Positions 9,433 to 20,193 of a stretch of 64,000 nt of DNA are shown piece by piece. Both the position numbers and the translations under genes were made by a program. The notes beneath the pieces were generated by a model. It searched no databases and was not told where the DNA came from. It saw only the letters and a program-made list of their open reading frames with translations. The stretch's first letter is position 1. Each line of letters starts with the position of its first letter. Origin of the DNA: Phycomyces blakesleeanus NRRL 1555(-) (lineage: Eukaryota; Mucoromycota; Mucoromycetes; Mucorales; Phycomycetaceae); contig NW_017265153.1 in the NCBI RefSeq assembly GCF_001638985.1, positions 679,776 to 743,775 on the forward strand, in the 5' to 3' direction.

Positions 9433-12400
9433 TGCTAATGTGGAATGAAGAAGAACAAGAGGGTTAATATCTGCTCTCCGCGCATTTGTTTATCATCTGA
9501 TAAACTGTAAAGTCTGTGATACGGTATACAGGGTATTGTAAAATGGAATAATTTTTATCTGATCGAAAGGGGGGATGCTGAACTCCGCCAATGGGGATCA
9601 CACGTCATGGTACACGGCAAGAGAGTGAACGTATCGCAACAGTTTGATGAATCTTTCTAGGGCGCTATCTCAAACTTCCGTTAAGGTAGCCGAGAGTCTA
9701 ATTTACAGATAATACATGCCATCTGAACAGCCACGGTACCCAGGCACAGGTCCCCACAATAAAGAAACAACGAGATAAAATAAGGTAAAATAAAAATATT
9801 ACGTGAAACCACTACAGTACAGGTGAGAGTTATCTTCCCTTTTGATTATGTTAAAGGATGAGGCCACGGCTTATTTATTGGCTTTATATTTTGGTTTGAT
9901 TATGTTTATTTATAGCCATCAGAATTGGCCAGCATTGGTCTTATGGAAATGGAAGAATGTACAACAATACATTTGAGAGCTTTGTCAGACCAATACAGAC
10001 AAAGTGAGGAGTGAACTCGCAATAAACGCCATTGAAAAAACATTTTGTACTTTTCGTTATTAGAAGCTTTACTAGACCGTTACATATTTTTACATGACTA
10101 TGAATCACTGCATGCTGGACGTCTTGGTCAGGGCGTGCAGGTCCCAGGACGTCCACTGTCTTTTTCTCTATCTTCTTCTTATCATTCGTTTCTCTTCTAT
10201 AGTCTGTGGTTTACTTCTATGTCGGTTAAATAGTTAAAAGAGAAGACAGCAACATAAAACGGGTGCCCCTCAAGGCAACGAGTGATTCACAGTACCTAAT
10301 ATGTGGTGTACAAATTAACGGACTATATTTACTAACTTGGTCTACCTAAGAATGTCAACATTGTGAACCCCTTTGAATGAATAGCAAGCCTTTAGATGAT
10401 ACCAATAATGATAATGATAATCAAAGTGTTCATCTCACAATCACTCCAAAGATTATTATTATTATTATCTTTTGCTAATAGATCCGAAAAAGTTTATTTT
10501 CTGTAGGTTTGCTTCACATTTACAAAACACCCTTCTTTTTCGTATAAAATTTGACCAAGTATCTTTGCAGGTAGACCGATTCAGAATGTTGTGTTGCTGA
10601 TCTGTACATCTAGGATATAAAAGGCAATACGCGGATCTGATAGGGATAAAAATTCCGGATTATTTGATCCCACAGCACTTGCAGCAAAATATCGAAGAAA
10701 AATAAAGAGGTAGGAATCAGGGTTTGAGGTATGTAGATTTACGTTGACACATCATAAAGAAGTAGGATAGTGAAGAGATACCTTTTTACATTTTACTCAG
10801 TATATTCCTTATCCTATCTTTTGTGGTCCTGTTATACAAATATAACCATTACCCGCATGAAGCTTCTTAATTACAGTAGAGTGCACGTTCTTTGTCCAAC
10901 TGAGTTGTCTGAAAATAACGGTCTAATTGTAACCAGCCGCTTTATTCTGGATCCAATTTGGTCTGTTGCAAGGCCCATCTATTGAAACCTTTAACCGAAA
11001 AATATATAGATATATTAGTTTTGAATTGTTCTTGTGTCGACTCAAAATATACAGGTATATTGAATATACTAGGGGGTCATGCGTCTTTTTATTTATCTGA
11101 TCTCTCTATTATGTAGTATAGCAATAGACAGGTATATGAAATGTATGAACTGCATGAAATAAATAATAGACATAACAAAGGCATTTTATACAGATTTCCA
11201 TTATATTCCTTGTACTGGCTTTAGATTGTTTAAAGTACTTATTACTATTTATGTGACCATAAGCCTACATTAGATATCATCCATTTTTTTAATATTTAAA
11301 ATTTTCATTAAAATGCCACCAGTCATCTAAGATATGTATATAGCACATGGATACCATGGTAGCTAAGCCATAATCCTACTAGGACTGGTGTAATACGTCC
11401 TATAATAGTAAGATACTCTTTTTAAAGGTGGGGATGTTATGACAGTTTAGATTCACTGTCAAAATAAATCTGTACGTACGTGTATTAGATACATAGGTTC
11501 TTCACTTTGTAGAATTCTTGCATATTGCAATCTTATCCTTTTGTTATATACACGTATAGTATCAGGTGCTTCCAAGTAAAGATAAATGAATTTAAAATGG
11601 AGTGTTTTACGGTAGTTGTTATAATAGATTAGCGCAGAATTATATATTCCTATCCTAAACAGTGTACTCGTTTTGTGAAACAACATCTCGATAATCAATC
11701 TATTGTCCACAAGATGTTCTTCCATGATCTTGTATAACGCCATAAATTATCTATTGCTTCGATTAAAAATACATCTAATCATGTACTTTTATATAAAACG
11801 TAAACTTTACATAATAAGCTCTGCATTTATTACGAGAATCGCACACTAATACTTGTGTTAATAAGTAACTATCGTTTTACATTATAGTAAAAAGGTAGAT
11901 TTTTATAGGATACTTTTATAAGCTCTTTCAGGGGTTTAAGGGCTGTTTTAAGGTTGAATTTTAATCAAGCACTGCTTTTCCTCCTTTTTTTAAAAAAAAT
12001 GTATATATCAATTTTAATGTTTTGAGCTTCTTTGCTATTGCAGTTCAAAACAAAAGACATCTTTTTAATATCCCACTTTTATCCCTTTATGCTTTTACAA
12101 TCAATGAAAAGCACTCGATCCCGCTCCCCAGCGTATACAAAATAACAATGAAACTATTCATTAAATTATTCAAAGAATGTAATGACTTATCAAATGACAT
12201 CTTGGGGGTACCTGGCAATAGCTAGGTTGAAATATTTATATTATTATTCCTCCCAGTCATCATTTTACACAGCAAACCTCCAAAAAAGAATTATTGGTCT
12301 TACAATATTTCCGGCTTGACCGTCACGAGTGAACACACCAGGAACTGTGTTATTATGTCCCAATTAGCTAAGGATACGTCTGAAAATTAAGACATTAGAA

Positions 12401-13820
12401 AGATCTCTATTTCACAAACAATTCTCAAAGTGTAATTATGCCATGTTCTCCGAGTAATCTGGACTTATACATCTAGAATCATTTATAAAGATAACAATAA
12501 TAGAAAAAGGAAGCCTAGTTTTAATATTATCTTAGAAGACTATGAAAGACTGCATTTGATGTTTAACTAAAAAGAACAAAGTGTAGACGAACTTGTTGCT
12601 TTGGCATCATTATAGATATAGTTCTTCTGAAACGCATATAATTCTGACTAATCTACTAATCCTGGTTACAAAGCTGTGAAAGCATCTCTGTGTTGTGTGT
12701 CGGTGAAGGTATCTCAGATTGACCAATTGTCACTTCCTCATTACGCATCGTAGCCAGCTAGAAGCTTTTTCTCTGTGAGAAATATCCTGACCAGCCCATC
12801 AGATACTTTTTGCTCATGCTGGTAGTTGATAAGCTTTTGATGTGTCCTTTTCTTATCAAGCAAGACATTTATTACTCGACGAAGATTCTAATCAAATCTC
12901 AGCCTGATTTTGACTATGCAGATGGTATGGCTTTTTTGTGACCTCGTACACAACAATCCAGCGGGGTTTTTAGAGGGATATATTGGTGTATGAATTAATA
13001 AAAGAAATAGACGTTGATATGGCAGTAAATGAGCTCATGACCCTGTCTTGTTATTTTCTGAAATTTGGTAGGTAGCAGTGGGATAATCGATCAATAAGAG
13101 AACCATTTTAATAAAAAAAATCTTAATTGATCCAAAAATTTAAGTTAAAGTCTAAGTCGTTTGGTAACTCGCCAAAGAACATGTACTTGATAATCTCGGA
13201 TGTGTGCTAATATGTTTACAGTAACTTTATGTATCTTAGGGACCGGATCATATAGTAGACCAATAAGTTCTGACATCCACTCAATTGCTTGTATCGATGC
13301 CTTGACAGTAGCCAAACCAAATATTAAGAAGATAAATTTGGGAGATAATAAAATATTAGTTATTGGTACCAAGTATCTAACCCAGAAAAACGTTCTCAAG
13401 AAGCCAAGCCAAAACCTTGAACGAGTAATTAGATGCGAGTAAGAAATCATTCCATGCTTTTACGGTGCTTTTCAACGATTGCTTGACTTCTCTTCCTTTT
13501 GTGAAGTCTCTGATATTCTGACTATAGGTAAATTTTTGAGAAAGAAAAGTGGATTTGTTTACATTCTCAATTATTTTTAACGAAAACAATGTTGTTTCTC
13601 AAATTTTGTGAAATACCGATGTCTACCTCAAGAAATATACATATACAAAATAAGGACTCAGTATTTGATATTCTCTTTACAAGCAACACTTTTAGCTTTA
13701 ATTTTGCCAGGCATACTCAAAACAAGTTTTGCACCAAAATTCATATACATTTGCACCAAAATATTGTAATATAAGGCATGGGACCTTCAGTATTGTTCTA
13801 TAGTCTTTCTTCTTTGTAAC
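9433..13820. other. Long gene-free, AT-rich stretch
   Basis: The first ~350 bp are less AT-rich and likely the LRR-gene promoter. The rest carries only short open frames, many starting at non-ATG codons, without family resemblance. One 59-codon frame ending at 12942 (containing KSQPDFDYADGM) looks mildly coding but matches nothing I recognise. The minus-strand 101-codon frame at 13145-13450 is likewise unassigned. Decayed transposon DNA is the most likely source, given the transposase relic that follows. Confidence 0.4.
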
Positions 13821-14275
13821 CTAGTACTTTATGTTCTTCCATACATAATCGGTTAGATTTAGATCAGAATTTTGGAAAAGGCAGTAGCCCTATTGGCTTA
13901 CTTGTAAAAAATTCTTTCACCATATGGTATACGGGCCAGTATGACAGCTGATGCTATATTCTTAGAATTTGAACATAGGTATCATGTTAATCATTCGATC
14001 TTTTCATACCAGAAATTAGAGTCCTTAGAAAAATAGTTGCTAGAAACATATTGGTCAACAGAGATTTTATGGGTTGCGAGAGGTCCAAGTCCTCAAACCC
14101 AGAAACTCTCTACATCCACACACCATTATGGAGCATTTTCCAAGCTTCTCTGTCATTTTTTTTTGGGAAACGTTCTTCAGACTTACAAATTATGAATGAA
14201 TCAAAGTCATTTTCGTTTACTAAAAATTAGGACTCATCTGATCATATCACTCTACTGCCGGTTCTTGACCATTTT
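13821..14275 (-). pseudogene. Decayed Tc1-type transposase fragment
   Basis: The minus strand shows, in shifting frames, the pattern of a Tc1/mariner DDE transposase. KWSRTGSRVI-stop-SDES corresponds to the family motif around the first catalytic Asp, with TGG changed to TGA. Downstream comes a proline-turn block, and at the end QNSDLNLTDYVWKNIKY then a stop corresponds to the family's SPDLNPIExxW region. Several stops and at least two frameshifts separate these blocks, and the third catalytic Glu appears as Asp. It is clearly dead. The N-terminal HTH part was not recognised. Confidence 0.7.
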
Positions 14276-15143
14276 CTAGCTTTTGATCTAGCTTAACAAA
14301 TCCTATTATTCATCTACTCAATTGTCATCATTGATCTGGTTACTTGGACATGAGAGAAAGAGAGAGAAAGAGAGAGAGATATGTCTTCACGAAGATAGTT
14401 GATATCTATCTAAAAAAAAGTTTATAATCAACTTATGACAAACTATTTTTCGTGGTATCCATATCCCCCTTAAATTGATTTCCCTTCATATTCATATAAA
14501 GAACATCGTTATCGGTAAAATTTAGTTCCATTGATTTCAATGCCTTTAAATTTGGGTCAATTTGTCCTAGTTTCTTCACATCTTTTGATGATGCATCCAA
14601 TCGTCGAATGAGCAATGTTCAAGATTTCTTTAATCTCTCCTGGCGAATGTGTGTGTGTTTCTTAATGTAATTTTGGTGTGAAATGTAAAAAGGATGTAAG
14701 GAATAATAAAAACAATCGTCGGCTTACGAAGGCTTCTTTGTATATGTGTATGCATATATGTCTCTTGTTTTATTTTATTTTATTTTTGGGCCCTATTATT
14801 GTCATAAGAGAGAAGGAATAATCACCTCTAATAATATTTTGGAACCTTGAGGACATCTTATTCAAATAAGCAGAGTAGTGTTGATCCAATTACGCATTGA
14901 CTGATGCTTCAGAACTGTAAAAAGAATGCGATCTTCATTTTGCAAACTCCAATTCAAAAACAACAAACTATCGATTATCAAATTTTTACATGTACAATCA
15001 AAGAACAAAAGCTCCTGCCATTCAGAATCCCGTCTGTGTATTTTGTTATAAGTAATACCTTTTTTCTCTCTCTTTCTCTCAAAGCAAAAACACTATATCT
15101 TACAAGAGAATATGTAAGAATTAGAGCTCTAGAAGACTTGCAT
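14276..15143. other. Intergenic, GA microsatellite, no gene seen
   Basis: Contains an AGAGAAAG microsatellite (about 14352-14380) and AT-rich DNA. A 60-codon minus frame at 14433-14615 has no family resemblance. Confidence 0.4.
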
Positions 15144-15270
15144 AATACTATTCACCAGCGTACGAGGGAATTGAAAGAAAAAATTACTTTTCATAGTAAT
15201 TTATTCGATTCCGGGTGGATATATTTGTCAATTCCGTCGACAATTCCCTCGTATGCTGGTGAATAGCATT
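15144..15270. repeat. Short fold-back element with 30-bp inverted ends
   Basis: Left end 15144-15173 and right end 15241-15270 are inverted copies with 2 mismatches in 30 bp (core CGAGGGAATTG / CAATTCCCTCG). Total length is 127 bp, with a 67-bp AT-rich centre. It has the form of a MITE or fold-back element and no coding capacity. Confidence 0.75.
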
Positions 15271-15729
15271 TTCTATAAAATCGGGATTCTAAATGGCAGG
15301 AACTTTTGTCCATCGATTATATAATGTATATATCAACATTATCATCTTCAGCATCATAATATTACTAAAAGAAAAGAACATATTCAATTTAACTCTTAAT
15401 AATAGTTTACTTTCTACGTACAGCTTTAATATATACAGTGCTTTTTTATTACTTATTATATGCTTTTCTACATACTTCATTTTGGATGACGCATGAATGA
15501 TATCATACAAAACTATATCAAAAAGAGTAGACCAGCAATTTTTACTTTATTTTATTTTTTAAAAAAAAAAGGGCAGAGAAAGAGAGTATGAATGAAGCTA
15601 AGATCATAAGGTAGTATATAAAAACCTCCAAGGCAATTATACTATTTGATTTTTTGGCTTCTTTTGACTACACCTTCCTCTCTTCTCTTACTTTACTTTT
15701 ATTTTTTTATACATATTCGAAATATACAA
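15271..15729. promoter_or_regulatory. Upstream region of phosphatidylserine synthase
   Basis: AT-rich DNA with a TATATAAAA element at about 15614-15623 and a pyrimidine-rich tract (15655-15710) just before the ATG at 15730, a usual core promoter arrangement in fungi. No inositol-responsive element was recognised. Confidence 0.4.
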
Positions 15730-16803
15730 ATGTCTTTGCGTAACCGCTCCAAAGATATTCTTAAAGACGATGACCCGACTCGTATTGCGACTGACAACGG
15801 TCACTTTTCATTAGCTCGGTAAGGGGAAAGAATATATATATATAACATTTTAAACTGCATATGTGTAAAGGCGAGGAAAAGGGGGATTGCTGTTGTTTGT
15901 TTGGTTGTTTATTTATCTGACTTCATTTCTACAGAAACTTTTACATTGCTGATGTAATCACATTGTTAAATGGAGTGTGTGGAGTGACATCTATATTTGC
16001 TACAATGCGCTACTTAATTAGTAATGATGTGAATGATCTCTACATCTCGATGATAGCCATGCCTTGTGGTATGTTGTTTGATTTTCTGGATGGAAGAGTT
16101 GCACGGTTACGCAACCGAGCTTCTCTGTTGGGACAGGAGCTAGACAGTTTGGCTGACTTGGTAAGTACATGTGGAAATTAAAAATGAAAATTAAAAGAGA
16201 GAGAGAGAGTGTGTGTGTGTGTGTGTGTGCGTTATAGATACACAAAGGAGTTACTTGGCATGACTTGAATTGGTTTGACTTGACTGGTTTACTGATTTAC
16301 TGATTAATTGCTTTGTGGGGATTCTAAATTATAGATTTCATTTGGTGTCGCACCTGCAAGTCTAGCGTTTGCAAGTAGGTTAATCTAGTTAATAGTATTG
16401 ATGGATAAATGAACATTATATAGTATGTGTATGTGGATTATTTATTAATTGTTATGTTTTTTTGGGTGTAGTTGGTATGAGGACATATCTTGATAGTGTT
16501 GTTTTGACCTATTTTGTGTGTTGTGGAATATCTCGGCTGGCACGCTACAACGCAACGGTTGCTATGATGCCAAAGGATGCTACTGGCAAGGTGAATTACT
16601 TTGAGGGCACACCTATTCCCACCTCACTGAGTATTGTGGCCATTCTAGCCTACTTGGTCTACAGTGGTCAGTATCTTGAAGATCTACCAGGTCAACTGGT
16701 TAACTTGGCTGGGAAGAGCTGGGGATTTCATCCTATTGTATTACTTTATGCTGTCAGTGGAACATTAATGATCAGCAAAACACTTCATATCCCAAAGCCT
16801 TGA
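15730..16803 (+). CDS. CHO1: CDP-diacylglycerol--serine O-phosphatidyltransferase (phosphatidylserine synthase)
   Basis: Four exons, 15730-15818, 15935-16160, 16335-16374 and 16472-16803, give 228 residues. The enzyme makes phosphatidylserine from CDP-diacylglycerol and serine in the ER membrane, the first step of the CDP-DAG route to PE and PC. The CDP-alcohol phosphotransferase signature D-G-x2-A-R-x8-G-x3-D-x3-D is complete (DGRVARLRN, then GQELDSLAD). The following exon, SFGVAPASLAFA, and the downstream RLARYNAT plus YFEGTPIPTS are specific for PS synthases. Several hydrophobic segments are present, and a hydrophilic N-terminus of about 30 residues precedes the first. Exon 3 is only 40 nt. 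Length is close to the usual fungal type. No disruption was seen. Confidence 0.93.
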
Positions 16804-17210
16804 TCTTACTGATAATTATAATATACACAATATAATAAAATAAAAACTTGTTAAATGTTTAATCCAAATAAAGCAATTTGAATGGAGATTTATTTATTTT
16901 TTTATTTCAATTCAATAAAAGTAAATCACCATCCAATACACGCTTTATACGATACAAGATCGCCCCAATACACGTGGGAATAAACTGGTTAGGGGCTTCT
17001 CAAGCACTGCCAAGGTCCTAAATGTTGGCGGGTACTTGAGAAGCCCCTTGATCAATTATATATAGTATGTGCTGACAAGACGATAGCTACTAAGCTATCC
17101 CATTATGCATATGTTCTTATATGTGATAAATCCAACAGCCGAGTGTCTGGATCACCACACATGACTTTACCGTTGGAATATATACCTGTTAGTGACAAAA
17201 TGAGTCGAAT
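16804..17210. repeat. Spacer with a 14-bp perfect stem-loop
   Basis: 16991-17004 (AGGGGCTTCTCAAG) pairs perfectly with 17035-17048, and imperfect pairing extends both arms to about 25 nt around a loop. It may be the remains of a small fold-back element rather than a terminator, because it lies ~190 bp after the PS synthase stop. The rest is AT-rich. Confidence 0.55.
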
Positions 17211-17603
17211 GGTGCTCTTCACGACCTCAAACCTTACAACTTGACGTTCTACCAGACCACTCCCCCCAAACCATATACAAAGAGTTATGATATATATAGT
17301 AATTATGGAACACACACTTTCCGAAATGCTAAAAAATCTTGTACGTGTAGAAGGTGAAAATGCACCTTCGACAGGAAGTAAAATGGGAAATAACGTCCCA
17401 TATGCAGCATACTGAACAGCCATAGTCACACTGTTACTTTTAATGAGAATATAAAAAATGCACACACTATGATGGCATTTTAGAGATCAAGTACTCCAAA
17501 AATATCTTGCGTGACATATAGCTCCAAAGTTGTTTTGGGAATGGTTTGGGGGAGTGGTCTGGTGGAACGTCAAGCTGTAAGGTCTGAGGTCGTGAAGAGC
17601 ACC
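17211..17603. mobile_element. MITE-like element (family A), intact copy
   Basis: 393 bp bounded by long inverted ends: GGTGCTCTTCACGACCTC at the left and its complement at the right, imperfectly extended to about 60 bp (blocks ACTTGACGTTC and ACCAGACCACTCC). A second copy, in inverted orientation and interrupted, begins at about 30027. Frames of 87 and 120 codons across it are by-products and match nothing. The long inverted ends and lack of a transposase indicate a non-autonomous DNA transposon. Confidence 0.8.
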
Positions 17604-17920
17604 TTAAATCTGGTTTCTTCTTTTAACATGCTTATATTGAGTCAACATCGTCAATACGGTCACTGTTCCTTGCATATCTTCACCTGTAACCAAGGTGCCG
17701 CATCTTGGTCATATTTTATGTCGCCTCGACCATATTCATACACAAATTCAAACATCATTATGAACAAAAAATAAAATAAAGAACAGTCAAATCATTACAC
17801 TCTTGAGATTTTCTTTTACACATATGCTTAACCTACCTGATAAACTATTACCTGATTCGTATCACTGCATTGATTTTGGGAACGTCCTATGACTATTACA
17901 TGGACTCTCTATTTCGAAAT
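17604..17920. other. Spacer between MITE and transposase
   Basis: AT-rich, no coding signal. It may hold the 3' end of the transposon encoding the transposase, but no convincing terminal inverted repeat was matched to the other side. Confidence 0.4.
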
Positions 17921-18967
17921 TTATCCCAACACGTAAGGATGTGAAACGAAGCCTCTGAAATGACTTTTCTCCACATCTTTGCAGGCTTCGGTAATTCTTT
18001 TTGATAAGGTGTCTTCCTGCAAAAATCTATGGCGCTTAACATTACTCCTTCCCACTGCCCAGAATTGTTTTATTGGATTAAGCTCAGGAGAATAAGTAGG
18101 GAGGTACACACATTTATATCCTCGATATTCAATATACTTTTTTATGTTTTCGCTAATGTGAATGGGTGCCATATCCATGACTATATAATGCCCTTTCATA
18201 CGCGGATATTTGTCCATTTCATCGAGAGTTGCTTTTACGAAACTGATATAATGACCTGTTATAGTTCCTGAACTGATATAACCATCAGTTTTTTTCTTCT
18301 TGGCAGGTCTTGGTTTTTTAACGCCAACTGTTATCAAACCTTCAGCACAGATAGCGCCCAATATAGACGTTGTATTTGCTTTCATTGTTGGTCGGGTAAC
18401 AATTACACGAGTCCCTTTTGTAGACCAAGCTCTTGAGCGTTTCATGTTTATATCAAAGGCAGACTCGTCAAGAAACACGCAATTCGTCAGGAAATTCATG
18501 TCTGTATTCTCCCATTTACAAACCCGGTTGTGCCGCTCCTCAATTTTTGCTGGACTGTTTCTTTCAATAGAATGGAAGTCTGCTTTTTTCAATGAAAGAT
18601 TGTATTCACTTCTCATAAATTTATAAACAGTACTATGTGAAACTTTGAGATGATTGAATTGTTTCAATAAATGTTCAGCCACTGCAACAACAGCAGCAGA
18701 AGGATTAGTGTCAAAGAAATTGGCAATGATTCTTTTATGTTCTTCGGTCAGAATACACTTACGACCTACTTTGTTGCAGCTATCAAAGATGCTGTCAGGA
18801 TACATGCTATACTGCTTCACCCATCTTTGTAATGTTTGAATGTGTATACCCAATTGCTTTTCCGCAGCTGATGCACTCATACACTTCTCAATTTTCAGAT
18901 CGAAAAACCTAGCCTCGTCTTGGATAGTGTATCGCACATAATCCCGTTTAGTATCTGCTTCCTTCAT
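17921..18967 (-). mobile_element. Tc1/IS630-type transposase, catalytic E changed to K
   Basis: 348-residue frame of the DDE_3 type. An N-terminal HTH (ASAAEKQLGIHIQTLQRWV, about 32-50) precedes a second winged-HTH-like part (about 72-120). The catalytic region has D167 (FLDESAF) and D265 (VMDMAPIH). The third acidic position, expected as E in NPIExxW, is K300 (PELNPIKQFW), 35 residues after D265, so the D34E spacing is kept but the residue is lost. The codon is AAA at 18070-18068; one transition from GAA would explain it. The upstream frame at 19277-18978, ending PAEKGKR, continues the protein but is shifted by one against QLKKAKDEDTRMKEAD just before 18967, so the copy probably also carries a frameshift. 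Cut-and-paste activity is unlikely. Confidence 0.88.
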
Positions 18968-18977
18968 ACGAGTATCT

Positions 18978-19277
18978 TCATCTTTTGCCTTTTTCAGCTG
19001 GCATTGGACAAGTCAAAGAAGATTCACTGGAGGCCAGATTTTTCAAATACTCAGAATGGGTTGCAATTATCTCAACAATGAATTCCCTCTGATCAATAAT
19101 ATAGTACATAGGCTCAGGACCACCCTTCTCATCAACAACATTTCCGCGCCCATCTTCATATAAAAATTTTGTGCGCATACTGTATCCAATTGTAAAGTTT
19201 AAAAAGGAAAAAAAAATCGAAGAAAGGGAACTTGGGCATATTTTATATATATATTTTCGAGTGCCAAGAAACGACAT
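18978..19277 (-). pseudogene. Out-of-frame N-terminal part of the transposase
   Basis: The frame contains MRTKFLYEDGRGNVVDEKGG and a Ser-rich stretch ending in TCPMPAEKGKR then TGA. Reading the same bases in the next frame gives QLKKAKDEDTR, which runs straight into the main transposase frame at 18967. The true protein probably starts near MRTKFLYEDG (ATG at about 19180). Whether a frameshift or a small unseen intron separates the two is not certain. Confidence 0.5.
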
Positions 19278-19941
19278 GATTTCTATGCAAGCGACTTTGT
19301 TTCTAAAAATACGAGATTGATTTTGATTAGCCGACGATATTGATTTTGGCTCGCCTGTGACATCAATTCTGACTGGTGTGTGACATTGCTTCTTGGAACC
19401 ACTTATATGTAAATGTATATAAGAAGTATGCTCTTTAATATATGTATATCTTTTTGGGATTGATGATTTTAGGGCAATCTAATATATTGTTATTATTTTA
19501 GCTGGATTGACAATAATTTACAAATATATTATTTATTTTTGTATATATATATGTGTGTGTGTGTGTGTGTATAAAGAAAATCGAGATTTCACATGGGTTT
19601 TCATGATTTATTTATTTTTGGGTAACAATGACCAAGAATAATAATGGTAAATAAAAAAAAAAGATTGGGAGAAGATAGATAGAGAACAAGAAGAAGAATA
19701 AGAGAGGTCTAAGGTGATGACTATAAAGTGAGAAAGTGGGATGAGGAATAGGGATAGTAAGAGGAAGAGGAAGAAGAAAAGGTGTACTTCTTTTTTTTGG
19801 TAAGGTTGAGAGTTGGATTATAGATAATTGATACATGAAATAATTACAATATTTTTTATTGGGTTAATAACCTCCTTGTTTTGTTTTTTTTTAGGTCTTT
19901 TGATTTTTTCTGCCAAGCATTCTTTAGTCTTTAATGGCCAA
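19278..19941. other. Intergenic, no gene seen
   Basis: Contains a TGTG microsatellite (19550-19570), long A and GA-rich runs (19640-19800) and otherwise AT-rich DNA. Open frames here are simple-sequence artefacts. Confidence 0.4.
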
Positions 19942-20193
19942 CTAGAAAGGAAGATGGATAAAAGAAGTATGAGCGTAAGAAAGAGATCTTATTTGTGTGC
20001 ATATAGGGATTCTGTATATCTTTTTACCATTTACACGGTCACAGTCAGGACACCAACTGGTTTCATAGTATCGACGATGGATCAAACAGTAGCTCTTTCC
20101 GCGAGCACTGCACACCTTTGTGGCTTCTGTAACTTCGGCGGCCTTTGCCTTGTTGGCACTGCATGCTTTTGGTGCTTTGATCGATACAGCCAT
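19942..20193 (-). CDS. Small Cys-rich hypothetical protein
   Basis: 83-residue frame from the ATG at 20193. The N-terminus is Lys/Ala-rich (MAVSIKAPKACSANKAKAAE). The middle, CSARGKSYCLIHRRYYETSW followed by CPDCDRVNGKK, carries four well-spaced Cys and a His that could bind zinc. Base composition is more balanced than the flanks and an AT-rich promoter-like stretch precedes it, which supports a real gene. The C-terminal ~20 residues after VNGKK look less protein-like, so an intron after that point is possible. I do not recognise a family. Confidence 0.45.
   Translation of the reverse strand: MAVSIKAPKACSANKAKAAEVTEATKVCSARGKSYCLIHRRYYETSWCPDCDRVNGKKIYRIPICTQIRSLSYAHTSFIHLPF

Noticed and set aside
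12660..12942. Coding-like stretch ending KSQPDFDYADGM considered as retrotransposon remnant
   Set aside because: No reverse transcriptase, integrase or other hallmark could be recognised around it.
16991..17048. Stem-loop as a transcription terminator of PS synthase
   Set aside because: Eukaryotic pol II genes do not use such terminators and it lies ~190 bp past the stop; a decayed fold-back element is more likely.
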